Assembly (NCBI GenBank): GCA_964615095.1
Contig: CAZTPX010000043.1
Location: 1 to 64,000 of the forward strand
Origin: JANXQG01 sp964615095
Lineage (GTDB): Bacteria > Planctomycetota > Planctomycetia > Pirellulales > Thermoguttaceae
Direction: 5' to 3'
DNA: 64,000 nucleotides
A program made the position numbers and the translations under genes. Below the pieces are notes generated by a model. The model had not been told where the DNA came from. It was given only the letters and a program-made list of their open reading frames with translations, and did not search any database. Numbering within the stretch: position 1 is the stretch's first letter; every line of letters begins with the position of its first letter. Below are positions 58,149 to 64,000 of the stretch, piece after piece.

Positions 58149-59431
58149 CCCGACCGATCAACATCCCGCCGCCCGGTTCGCCGCTCGTCGGCCTATCCCC
58201 GCTCCTGTCGCATCTTGCCGCCACGGCCAACCGCGACGACAGCCCGCCCAGCGGTACGTTCGGCAGCGACGGCACCTTCACCGCCCCGCCGCCGCAATGC
58301 TCGCTGGCCCTCTTCCAGCTCACCGGCCCGTTCATCAGCCAGTCTTCCTCCGGCTGGCCGGCCCAACCCGGCCCCGTTTGGTTCTCTGCGCCAGCCACGC
58401 GCGTCGAATACTACCCGGCCGACGCCAGCCCGCCCAACACATGGAACACGCCCAGCGGCCAAGGCGACGAAGCCACCACGCCGGAAACCGCGACCGTCTG
58501 GCACAACGCCGGCTATCAGATCGGCGACAGCGACACGACCCGCTCGCTGCCCGCCACGCTCCAGAGCACGTCCGGCGGCGGCCCGTATTTCTACCCCGCC
58601 GCCGGCGACGGCGAATGGGTCTGGTGCTTTTACGACGAAAGCGCCGGCATCTGGCAACTGCTTGGCGGATTTGAGGACATTCAGCCCTTCGAACTCAAGG
58701 GCGACTTGACGCCCGGTGGATCGGCAACGGCCTATTTCCTTCTTCCTGACGAATCCAACGTAAACACGAACGTAATCGTCACGGTCTACGACTCGCCCGA
58801 AGGCAGCCAGGCCGCACTCGGCCGCGACACCCTCAACACCGGCAGCAGCCCGACCCACGGCGCACGCGGCAAGGCCAAGTTCAACCACGCCACCCAGCAA
58901 TGGGAAATCGTCTGCCTCTTCCAGCAGCGCTGGACCTACGCCAGCGACTTTCACGACAGCACCAGCATCCCCGAGAGTTCCGGCACATTCACCGAGTTGA
59001 GCGGCCTCGGCTGCACGGTCCCCTACCCTGGAAACTACCTCGTCGCCTACAGCCTCACCATCGGCAACAGCACCTCCGGCAACGCCCCGCCGGTCTGCGG
59101 CTGCTACGCACAGCCCTATATCAACCACAACCCCGGCGACGTCTACGGGGCTGCCCAAAGCCACTTCCACTCCCCGCAATCATACGGCGGCACCTATCCT
59201 TGGACCGTCACGATCCCCATCGGCGCGATCGACGGCACGCACCCCACGGCTGCCGTCACGCTCGATTTGCCGCCCCTTACCGATGCCGATGGCTGGCAGT
59301 GGGGACATATCTCGGACGTTGTGATTCTTCCGCTGAACCGCAACGACGTTGTAACGCTCGCCGCGCTCTCCCCAGATTGTGCCGCCACCGCCAACGCCGA
59401 TATGACTGTCGTTTACCTCGGACCGACGTAA
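58145..59431 (+). CDS. hypothetical Pro/Ser/Gly-rich virion protein
   Basis: A 428-residue protein starting at GTG 58145 that overlaps the preceding stop (GTGA). The N-terminal segment is Pro/Ala-rich and low complexity (RPINIPPPGSPLVGLSPLLS), followed by beta-rich parts (YYPADASPPNTWNTPSGQGD, YFYPAAGDGEWVWCFYDESA, GKAKFNHATQQWEIVCLFQQ). A polar fibre-like domain near the end (NAPPVCGCYAQPYINHNPGD with TDADGWQWGHISDVVILPL) suggests receptor or glycan contact. No family is recognised. It is the last structural-type gene before the glycosyltransferases. Confidence 0.55.
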   Translation: MTRPINIPPPGSPLVGLSPLLSHLAATANRDDSPPSGTFGSDGTFTAPPPQCSLALFQLTGPFISQSSSGWPAQPGPVWFSAPATRVEYYPADASPPNTWNTPSGQGDEATTPETATVWHNAGYQIGDSDTTRSLPATLQSTSGGGPYFYPAAGDGEWVWCFYDESAGIWQLLGGFEDIQPFELKGDLTPGGSATAYFLLPDESNVNTNVIVTVYDSPEGSQAALGRDTLNTGSSPTHGARGKAKFNHATQQWEIVCLFQQRWTYASDFHDSTSIPESSGTFTELSGLGCTVPYPGNYLVAYSLTIGNSTSGNAPPVCGCYAQPYINHNPGDVYGAAQSHFHSPQSYGGTYPWTVTIPIGAIDGTHPTAAVTLDLPPLTDADGWQWGHISDVVILPLNRNDVVTLAALSPDCAATANADMTVVYLGPT

Positions 59432-59432
59432 C

Positions 59433-60458
59433 ATGCACATTTTTTTTCTCGGCTATCCCGGCCCCATGGGCGGCGCGAATACTGAATGCTGGCACACCGC
59501 CAAGGTCTGGCGGCAAGCGGACGTCGACGTGACCTTCATCCCCACGTGGGGCTGCGACCAGGCCACTGAGAATAAGCTCTGCTCTATCGGCTGTCGCACA
59601 CTCCACGTCGCCAACGCCGAGGCGCTTCGCACGCTGCCGGGCTTTGCCGGCTCGATTGTCGTCGGCATGTGCAACAGCAACGTCACCCGCGCCCGCCAGG
59701 TCCTCCTCGACCTCCGTTGCCGGCTCGTTTGGGTCAACTGCATGACCTTCCTCTTCCCTGACGAGGCGGCCGCCTGGCGCCTCCGCCCAGCCGATGCTTA
59801 CGTCTTTCAGTCCGACTTTCAAAAAGCCGAACTCGAAAAGCACCTCTTGCCACTCGGCTACAACCACGGCATGGGGCACCTGATTCGCGGCGCCTTCGCC
59901 CTCGACGAGATCCCGTTTCGGCCAAATCCGCACAAGCCGGGCGAAGACTTCTGGATCGGCCGACTTGCCCGGCCGGATCTAGACAAGTGGAGTTCCAACT
60001 ACTGGCGGATTCTTGGCCGCGTGCCCTACGCCCAACGTCGCGGCTTGGCAATGGGCTGGAATGCCGGCCTTGACCGCAAATGCGGCGCCCGTCCGCCCTG
60101 GGCGGAGACCTTGGCACCGCAACAAATACCGGTGACGGCCTTCCTGGCCCGCTGTCACGCCATGCTCGGTCTCAACGGCGGCGCTCGCGAGAACTGGCCG
60201 CGGATCGGTCTGGAGGCCATGGCCGCCGGTGTGCCGCTCGTGGCCCAGAACGAATGGGGCTGGCGGGAAATGATTATCGACGGCGAAACCGGATTCCTGA
60301 CCGACGGCGACGATGAAATGGCCTTCCGGCTGGCACAACTCGCCTACGACGAGGATCTGCGACTTGAGCTAACCGCAAACGCCTACGACCACCTGCTACA
60401 CCTCGCCGATCCCGAGCAGATCGGCGGGCAGTGGGTCAGTTTGTTCTCCGGCCTGTAG
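59433..60458 (+). CDS. GT4-like glycosyltransferase in the capsid cluster
   Basis: A 341-residue GT-B fold enzyme: MHIFFLGYPGPMGGANTECW at the N-terminus with a glycine-rich loop, FVFPDEAAAWRLRPADAYVF-like middle, and in the C-terminal half GLNGGARENWPRIGLEAMAA with GVPLVAQNEWGWREMIIDGE, which is the E-x7-E-like motif of GT4 enzymes. It starts 1 nt after the preceding stop, so it is co-transcribed with the structural genes. It may glycosylate a virion protein or change host surface glycans. Confidence 0.8.
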   Translation: MHIFFLGYPGPMGGANTECWHTAKVWRQADVDVTFIPTWGCDQATENKLCSIGCRTLHVANAEALRTLPGFAGSIVVGMCNSNVTRARQVLLDLRCRLVWVNCMTFLFPDEAAAWRLRPADAYVFQSDFQKAELEKHLLPLGYNHGMGHLIRGAFALDEIPFRPNPHKPGEDFWIGRLARPDLDKWSSNYWRILGRVPYAQRRGLAMGWNAGLDRKCGARPPWAETLAPQQIPVTAFLARCHAMLGLNGGARENWPRIGLEAMAAGVPLVAQNEWGWREMIIDGETGFLTDGDDEMAFRLAQLAYDEDLRLELTANAYDHLLHLADPEQIGGQWVSLFSGL

Positions 60459-60477
60459 GATAGGTTTTCAACCTGTC
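60459..60477. repeat. REP-like hairpin
   Basis: GATAGGTT and AACCTGTC pair with a 3-nt loop just after the glycosyltransferase stop; same style as 52475. No clear T-run follows. Confidence 0.6.
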
Positions 60478-60576
60478 GTTTTAGGTAGCTTGTAGGCAAG
60501 GATGGTGGTGAAATCAGCATTTAGCGTTCAAAAGCTAATGCCTAAGTTTAAGTTTTGAGCGCAAAGGACCATGACC

Positions 60577-61227
60577 ATGACCCGCATCCTCATTGGCGCG
60601 CTGAGCGGCTGGAAGCATCACGAGCGCCGCGGTCGCTGTCTCGCCACCTGGATGGCTGACGGCGACGCGATGGGCGTGCGCAGCGTATTCTTGCTGGGCT
60701 GCCCGACAGCGGAGGCAGCGGAGGAAATCGGCTGCCACCATCTGGTCCTACCGTGCCCGGACGATTACGCCAGCCTGCCGCAACGGACGCGCCTGTTCTG
60801 CCAATGGGCACTGAGTACTGAGTACTCAGCACTCAGTACTCACTGGGATTACCTTTTCAAGTGCGACGACGATACCTATGTCAGCATCCCGCGGCTCCTG
60901 GCCTACGACCTAGCCGGCCGCGACTACGTCGGCGCCGAGTGGCGACCTGGCGCCGCCTACGGCAGCGGCGGCGCGGGCTATTTCCTCTCACGCAAAGCCG
61001 CCGCGACCGTGGCCGACCGGCTCACCATGCCCAGCGGCGCTGAAGACCTCCTTGTCGGCCAGGTTCTCCGCGCCGCCGGTATCCCGCTCTCGATCGAGCC
61101 CCGCTTCGTTCCCTTCGGCTCCGCCGCTCGACGGCCGGCACGCAGCAATGACCTAATCACCTGCCACGCAGGCCCCGCTGCATGGCAATTTAGCCACGCC
61201 GAAACCGGCCTTCCCATCACAGCCTGA
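60577..61227 (+). CDS. GT31-like galactosyltransferase-fold protein
   Basis: A 216-residue GT-A enzyme. The N-terminal segment TRILIGALSGWKHHERRGRC is followed by a nucleotide-binding part and the metal motif YLFKCDDDTYVSIPRLLAYD (DDD), then GSGGAGYFLSRKAAATVADR and SGAEDLLVGQVLRAAGIPLS (ED motif, like the GT31 family). Start 60577 has AAGGA 8 nt upstream. A palindromic insert (WALSTEYSALSTHWDY) interrupts the fold near residue 80 without a frame change. It likely acts with the GT4 enzyme before it, ending the element. Confidence 0.75.
   Translation: MTRILIGALSGWKHHERRGRCLATWMADGDAMGVRSVFLLGCPTAEAAEEIGCHHLVLPCPDDYASLPQRTRLFCQWALSTEYSALSTHWDYLFKCDDDTYVSIPRLLAYDLAGRDYVGAEWRPGAAYGSGGAGYFLSRKAAATVADRLTMPSGAEDLLVGQVLRAAGIPLSIEPRFVPFGSAARRPARSNDLITCHAGPAAWQFSHAETGLPITA
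60812..60842. repeat. in-frame palindromic/tandem repeat in the GT31-like gene
   Basis: TGAGTACTGAGTACTCA and TCAGTACTCA give tandem and inverted copies of AGTACT. The segment encodes LSTEYSALST with no frame shift. Confidence 0.75.
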
Positions 61228-61260
61228 TCCCGGCCCCGCTCCAGATCCCACCTTGTCGGC

Positions 61261-61442
61261 TGTCGATTTACCAGCCGCGAAGCGGCGACATGTAATAGCC
61301 CGGGGCGTGAGCCCCGGGACTGGAGAGCCAAATGGTTCCCAGCCGCGAAGCGGCGACACCTGTTACGTCCCAAGGTGTCGCCGCTTCGCGGCTAAACAGA
61401 TCCCGTTTGCCACACCAGGAACAACGCGCGACTAAATCGACA
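61261..61442. mobile_element. MITE-like element with 10-bp terminal inverted repeats
   Basis: TGTCGATTTA (61261-61270) and TAAATCGACA (61433-61442) are perfect inverse complements. Inside are AGCCGCGAAGCGGCGAC hairpins, CCCGGGGCGTGAGCCCCGGG and a longer stem GGTGTCGCCGCTTCGCGGCT. The 182-bp element has no ORF. A truncated copy lies at 46191. Confidence 0.65.
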
Positions 61443-61856
61443 AACCGCAAGCCGAGTCGGGTCTGGATCAAGTGCGGGAGGCGTTCCCGACGCGTAGGCC
61501 CGCTATGATATCCAGCCCCGCAACATGCCAAGCTCGACGCTACCTACACCGTATAACAACACGAGTTTCACGCCACCTTCGCCCCATAGTGGGCCAACAC
61601 AGTACCGGGAGTCAGCTACCAGGATGCCTGGCAAAAGTGGGAAGCAACAATCAACATGACAAAGTGGCCGTCGCCCGGAAGGCGATTGCCGCAGGCAACG
61701 CTACGATTACTGGTTAACCGACTTGCGCCAGAGTATACTTCGCCAACCAAAATGCGCCGACAAAAGAGAGGACCGCGCAAACGGCCCAAATGATTGCCCA
61801 ACACCGTCCGTATTTCGGCATACGCCTTCCCGGCGGGCCACGCCGAAACGGGGCCT
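61443..61856. other. gene-poor intergenic stretch
   Basis: About 410 bp downstream of the MITE-like element and of the PspC-domain gene's 3' end. A 35-residue minus-strand ORF (61714-61821) with one hydrophobic helix is possible, starting MPKYGRCWAIIWAVCAVLSF, but it lacks a ribosome site. Nothing else is convincing. Confidence 0.5.
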
Positions 61857-62366
61857 TCAAGCGTCTTTCGTCGGAATGGCCGGCAGGATCGCCCAGCCGG
61901 CGATATAGGCGGCCAAAAGTGCCCAGCCGACAATGGGAACAATTAGCACCACGGCAGAAAGAACGCGAACCAAAATGCGGTCTATCTTCCAACGATGGGC
62001 AAAACCTGCGCATACTCCGCCAAGAACCTTTTGATCGCTGCTGCGGTAGTATTCACCCGGCGAGGCCACACCGGGCCACGCAAATTTCAATCCCGGTCCC
62101 TTTGCTCCCGGTTGTGCGTAGATGGCCGTTGCATTCTGGCCTTGCGTTTGGAAGTTCAGTCGCGCGCCCGGTTGCGGCTGTGTACTGAGCTTCCATTCGC
62201 TGCCGACAAAGAAATAGCGGCAGCCGTCGTCTCCCAAGATCAAACCGCGGCCCTCCTGGATGGAGAATTCCAGCAAGGCGCCGTTGATAGAGCGGATGCC
62301 GGAGGGGGGAATTGGTTCAGCGGGAAAAATGACCGGTTCGGAACTGCCGTCCAAAGTACACCTCAC
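61857..62366 (-). CDS. PspC domain protein with cold-shock-like N-terminal domain
   Basis: A 169-residue protein. Residues 25-90 form a small beta domain (SINGALLEFSIQEGRGLILG with DDGCRYFFVGSEWKLSTQPQ), like the OB/cold-shock-like domain found ahead of TM2 or PspC parts. Residues 105-165 are a PspC domain: SSDQKVLGGVCAGFAHRWKI, then RILVRVLSAVVLIVPIVGWA and a second helix end. PspC proteins act in membrane stress responses. The start codon is GTG at 62366. It marks return to chromosomal genes. Confidence 0.75.
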   Translation of the reverse strand: MRCTLDGSSEPVIFPAEPIPPSGIRSINGALLEFSIQEGRGLILGDDGCRYFFVGSEWKLSTQPQPGARLNFQTQGQNATAIYAQPGAKGPGLKFAWPGVASPGEYYRSSDQKVLGGVCAGFAHRWKIDRILVRVLSAVVLIVPIVGWALLAAYIAGWAILPAIPTKDA

Positions 62367-62533
62367 CTCAACCTATCGTGGTTTTCTTTCGTACCCCACC
62401 CAACATTTTGTATCCACGGGGCGCTTGCATGCAATACTGTAGTTATGTACACTATATCTCAGTCAGTTGCTCGGGCTGCTGCCCGCCAGGCCCCGGCTGA
62501 ACCGGGGGCTCCGTAAGTATCGGAGTATCTGCC

Positions 62534-62743
62534 ATGTCTCACCCCAGGAACTACGTTGTGGTCTTGATCGATTGCCGCGGTTTGCTCACTCACCTTTGCG
62601 CGGCCGGGCTTTCCCTGGCCGAGGCCGCGGCGTGGCTCGAAGCGCACCGCCGCGCGCCGTCGCCCGACGCCACACCCTGCATTCTCCTGCAACCGCTCCC
62701 AGCGGCCTTTCGCCTGGCGGATTCCCAATCGCCCTCGACGTAG
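62534..62743 (+). CDS. hypothetical 69-residue protein
   Basis: MSHPRNYVVVLIDCRGLLTH followed by LCAAGLSLAEAAAWLEAHRR and a Pro/Ala-rich end. GGAG lies about 10 nt before the start. The first half is a beta strand and an amphipathic helix. No family is recognised, and part of it overlaps another frame of the minus strand, so confidence is low. Confidence 0.4.
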   Translation: MSHPRNYVVVLIDCRGLLTHLCAAGLSLAEAAAWLEAHRRAPSPDATPCILLQPLPAAFRLADSQSPST

Positions 62744-62841
62744 GCTTTGGGGCTCAGAACGGCGCAAATTGCGAACGCCCGGCCGATTCCCGCGCAGGAA
62801 TCGGACGTTTCCAGCATGGCCTCGATCAGTCTTCGGCGATG

Positions 62842-63222
62842 CTAGCGGGGCGCGCGTGGAGCGCAACTGCCGACAACGGCCTCTTCTCGCGTTGCATACT
62901 CGAGACAGAGGTCGTCCAGTCCGCAGATGTCCAGCATCGCCCGGCCCTCCGCTGAGAGCCCGCAAACTCGCAACACGCCGTCGTGCTTGAGAATGTACCG
63001 ATTCAGTTGCACCAGTTCCCCGATGAGCTGGCTGCTCAATTCGGGAACCCGGTGGAGTTCAAGCACGACACGGTAAATGAAGTGTTTCTCGACCAGTTCC
63101 TTGACTTCCTCCGCCAACGAAGTTGGGGGGAAGGAACCGGCTTCCACGCTCCGAATCCTGATCCAGAGCCAATCGGGACCGCGGTCCACATCGAGTTCGT
63201 ATCCGGCGGCTGTGGCCAACAT
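62842..63222 (-). CDS. STAS domain protein (anti-sigma factor antagonist-like)
   Basis: A 126-residue protein with a STAS-type fold: LATAAGYELDVDRGPDWLWI, then SFPPTSLAEEVKELVEKHFI, VVLELHRVPELSSQLIGELV and QLNRYILKHDGVLRVCGLSA. The segment VPELSSQLIGEL is where anti-anti-sigma factors carry the regulatory Ser. Such a protein would act through an anti-sigma kinase, not visible nearby. Start 63222 has AAGGA upstream and a promoter at 63281-63308. It is adjacent to ruvB. Confidence 0.75.
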   Translation of the reverse strand: MLATAAGYELDVDRGPDWLWIRIRSVEAGSFPPTSLAEEVKELVEKHFIYRVVLELHRVPELSSQLIGELVQLNRYILKHDGVLRVCGLSAEGRAMLDICGLDDLCLEYATREEAVVGSCAPRAPR

Positions 63223-63280
63223 ACGATTTTCCTTAAATGAGGGCCAAATCCATGGCCAGGGAAGAGACGCACCAACTTTC

Positions 63281-63308
63281 ATTGTAGCAACCGACAGAAT
63301 CGATACAA
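63281..63308 (-). promoter_or_regulatory. sigma70-like promoter of the STAS gene
   Basis: On the minus strand TTGTAT (63303-63308) and TACAAT (63281-63286) are separated by 16 nt. The distance to the gene start is about 58 nt. Confidence 0.6.
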
Positions 63309-63374
63309 TAATACCAATGGGTTGCCTCGAAAGAATGTTCCCGAAGTGCCAGCACTGCAAGCAAAGCTGTCAAA

Positions 63375-64000
63375 CTAGAACAGCTTGCCTTGGCCGGAGG
63401 GGTCCGCATCGGTGGGGGGGGCAATTTTCAAATGCTCGTAGGCGGTCGCCGTCAGCCGCCGGCCGCGCGGTGTGCGGACAACCAGCGCTTGGCGGAGCAA
63501 AAACGGCTCGACCTCGTCCACCAGCGTATCCGGGGCTAGATTCAGTGTGTGGGCAACCGCTTCGACCCCTACCGGGCCGCCGCCGAAGACCCGGGCGATC
63601 GTCTCCATGTATTTGCGGTCCTGGAGATCGAGGCCCAGGCGGTCGATCCCCAGCATCTCGAGCGCGTCGTGGGCGATCGCCAGTGAAACCCGGCCATCGG
63701 CACGGCTCAGAGCATAGTCGCGGACCCAGCGCAGGCGGTTGTTGGCCAACCGCGGAGTGCCGCGGCTGCGCACGGCAATTTCCCTGGCCGCCTCCACGTC
63801 GAACCCGACCTTGAGTTTTCGCATGTTGCGGGCCACGATCTCCGATAGCTCCTCGACACTATAAAAATCGAGGTGTTCGCGCATCTGAAAGCGGTCGCGC
63901 AGCGGCGCCGAGAGCAAGCCCGTGCGGGTGGTGGCCCCAATCAGCGTAAACGGCTTGAGTTGCAGATTGATCGTGCGGGCATTCACGCCCTCGCCCAGGG
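63375..64000 (-). CDS. ruvB: Holliday junction branch migration DNA helicase RuvB, C-terminal part
   Basis: The window edge cuts the gene: the frame is open at 64000 and reads LGEGVNARTINLQLKPFTLI, then GATTRTGLLSAPLRDRFQMR (sensor region with Arg finger-like LRDRF), GTPRLANNRLRWVRDYALSR in the AAA+ lid, and the winged-helix end (RKYMETIARVFGGGPVGVEA with VEPFLLRQALVVRTPRGRRL). RuvB is the hexameric motor of RuvAB that moves Holliday junctions. The Walker motifs lie outside the window. This is a core chromosomal gene and anchors the right end. Confidence 0.95.
   Translation of the reverse strand, partial: LGEGVNARTINLQLKPFTLIGATTRTGLLSAPLRDRFQMREHLDFYSVEELSEIVARNMRKLKVGFDVEAAREIAVRSRGTPRLANNRLRWVRDYALSRADGRVSLAIAHDALEMLGIDRLGLDLQDRKYMETIARVFGGGPVGVEAVAHTLNLAPDTLVDEVEPFLLRQALVVRTPRGRRLTATAYEHLKIAPPTDADPSGQGKLF

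Noticed and set aside
61714..61821. 35-residue membrane peptide downstream of the PspC-domain gene
   Set aside because: A hydrophobic helix is visible but there is no ribosome site, and the frame runs through the PspC gene's 3' end.

Overview
This window most likely comes from a member of the Planctomycetota (Pirellulales-like). Coding density is high and the DNA is GC-rich. One ORF has the planctomycete-type N-terminus containing RWFQFSLRTLLVVVTLCA, and there is a TAT-exported Gfo/Idh/MocA oxidoreductase, a decayed sulfatase, an ECF sigma factor followed by a giant VIT/VWA protein, and many dispersed palindromic repeats. The taxonomic call is inference; no rRNA or tRNA gene is visible.

Region 1 (1-22.6 kb) is an accessory stress and persistence island. 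It holds many small stress-associated families (DUF3309, CsbD-like, DUF1328, BON, DUF1469 holin-like, YXWGXW-repeat). It has a four-gene kaiC-kaiB-PAS-DUF2294 operon joined by ATGA overlaps, a DUF2294-csrA pair and a pseudo-receiver with a BON-like tail. It ends in a carbohydrate/lipid operon (GT4, alpha-toroid protein, GH130, fatty acid desaturase, GH130). Three homologous structured transcripts of about 150-170 nt punctuate it. Each has its own sigma70-like promoter, a conserved box around GTCGGATGA and a strong terminator with stem AGCCGACGTGG/CCACGTCGGCT. They lie before kaiC, before DUF2294-csrA and before the GT4 operon. I do not recognise this RNA family and consider it the best candidate for something new.

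Region 2 (22.6-27.3 kb) is decayed DNA rich in palindromes, with a nonsense-broken, truncated sulfatase, a DUF1254-type secreted protein and a small 55-aa membrane ORF. Region 3 (27.3-38.2 kb) has an ECF sigma factor directly followed by a 3290-residue membrane-anchored protein with FecR-like, VIT, VWA and TPR-like parts. Four palindromic repeats are inserted in frame in that gene. Region 4 (38.3-41.3 kb) has a sugar isomerase/epimerase, a Gfo/Idh/MocA oxidoreductase and a GT2-like protein.

Region 5 (41.5-61.2 kb) is a virion-morphogenesis-like cluster: portal, prohead protease/scaffold, decoration protein, major capsid protein, head-tail connectors, a tail-tube-like protein and a LamG protein, followed by two glycosyltransferases. 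Divergent genes encode a sigma factor, a papain-like peptidase and small membrane proteins. I see no large terminase, tape measure, integrase, replication or clear lysis cassette, so it may be a domesticated or GTA-like particle rather than an ordinary prophage. Region 6 (61.2-64 kb) returns to chromosomal genes: a PspC-domain protein, a STAS protein and the C-terminal part of RuvB running off the window.
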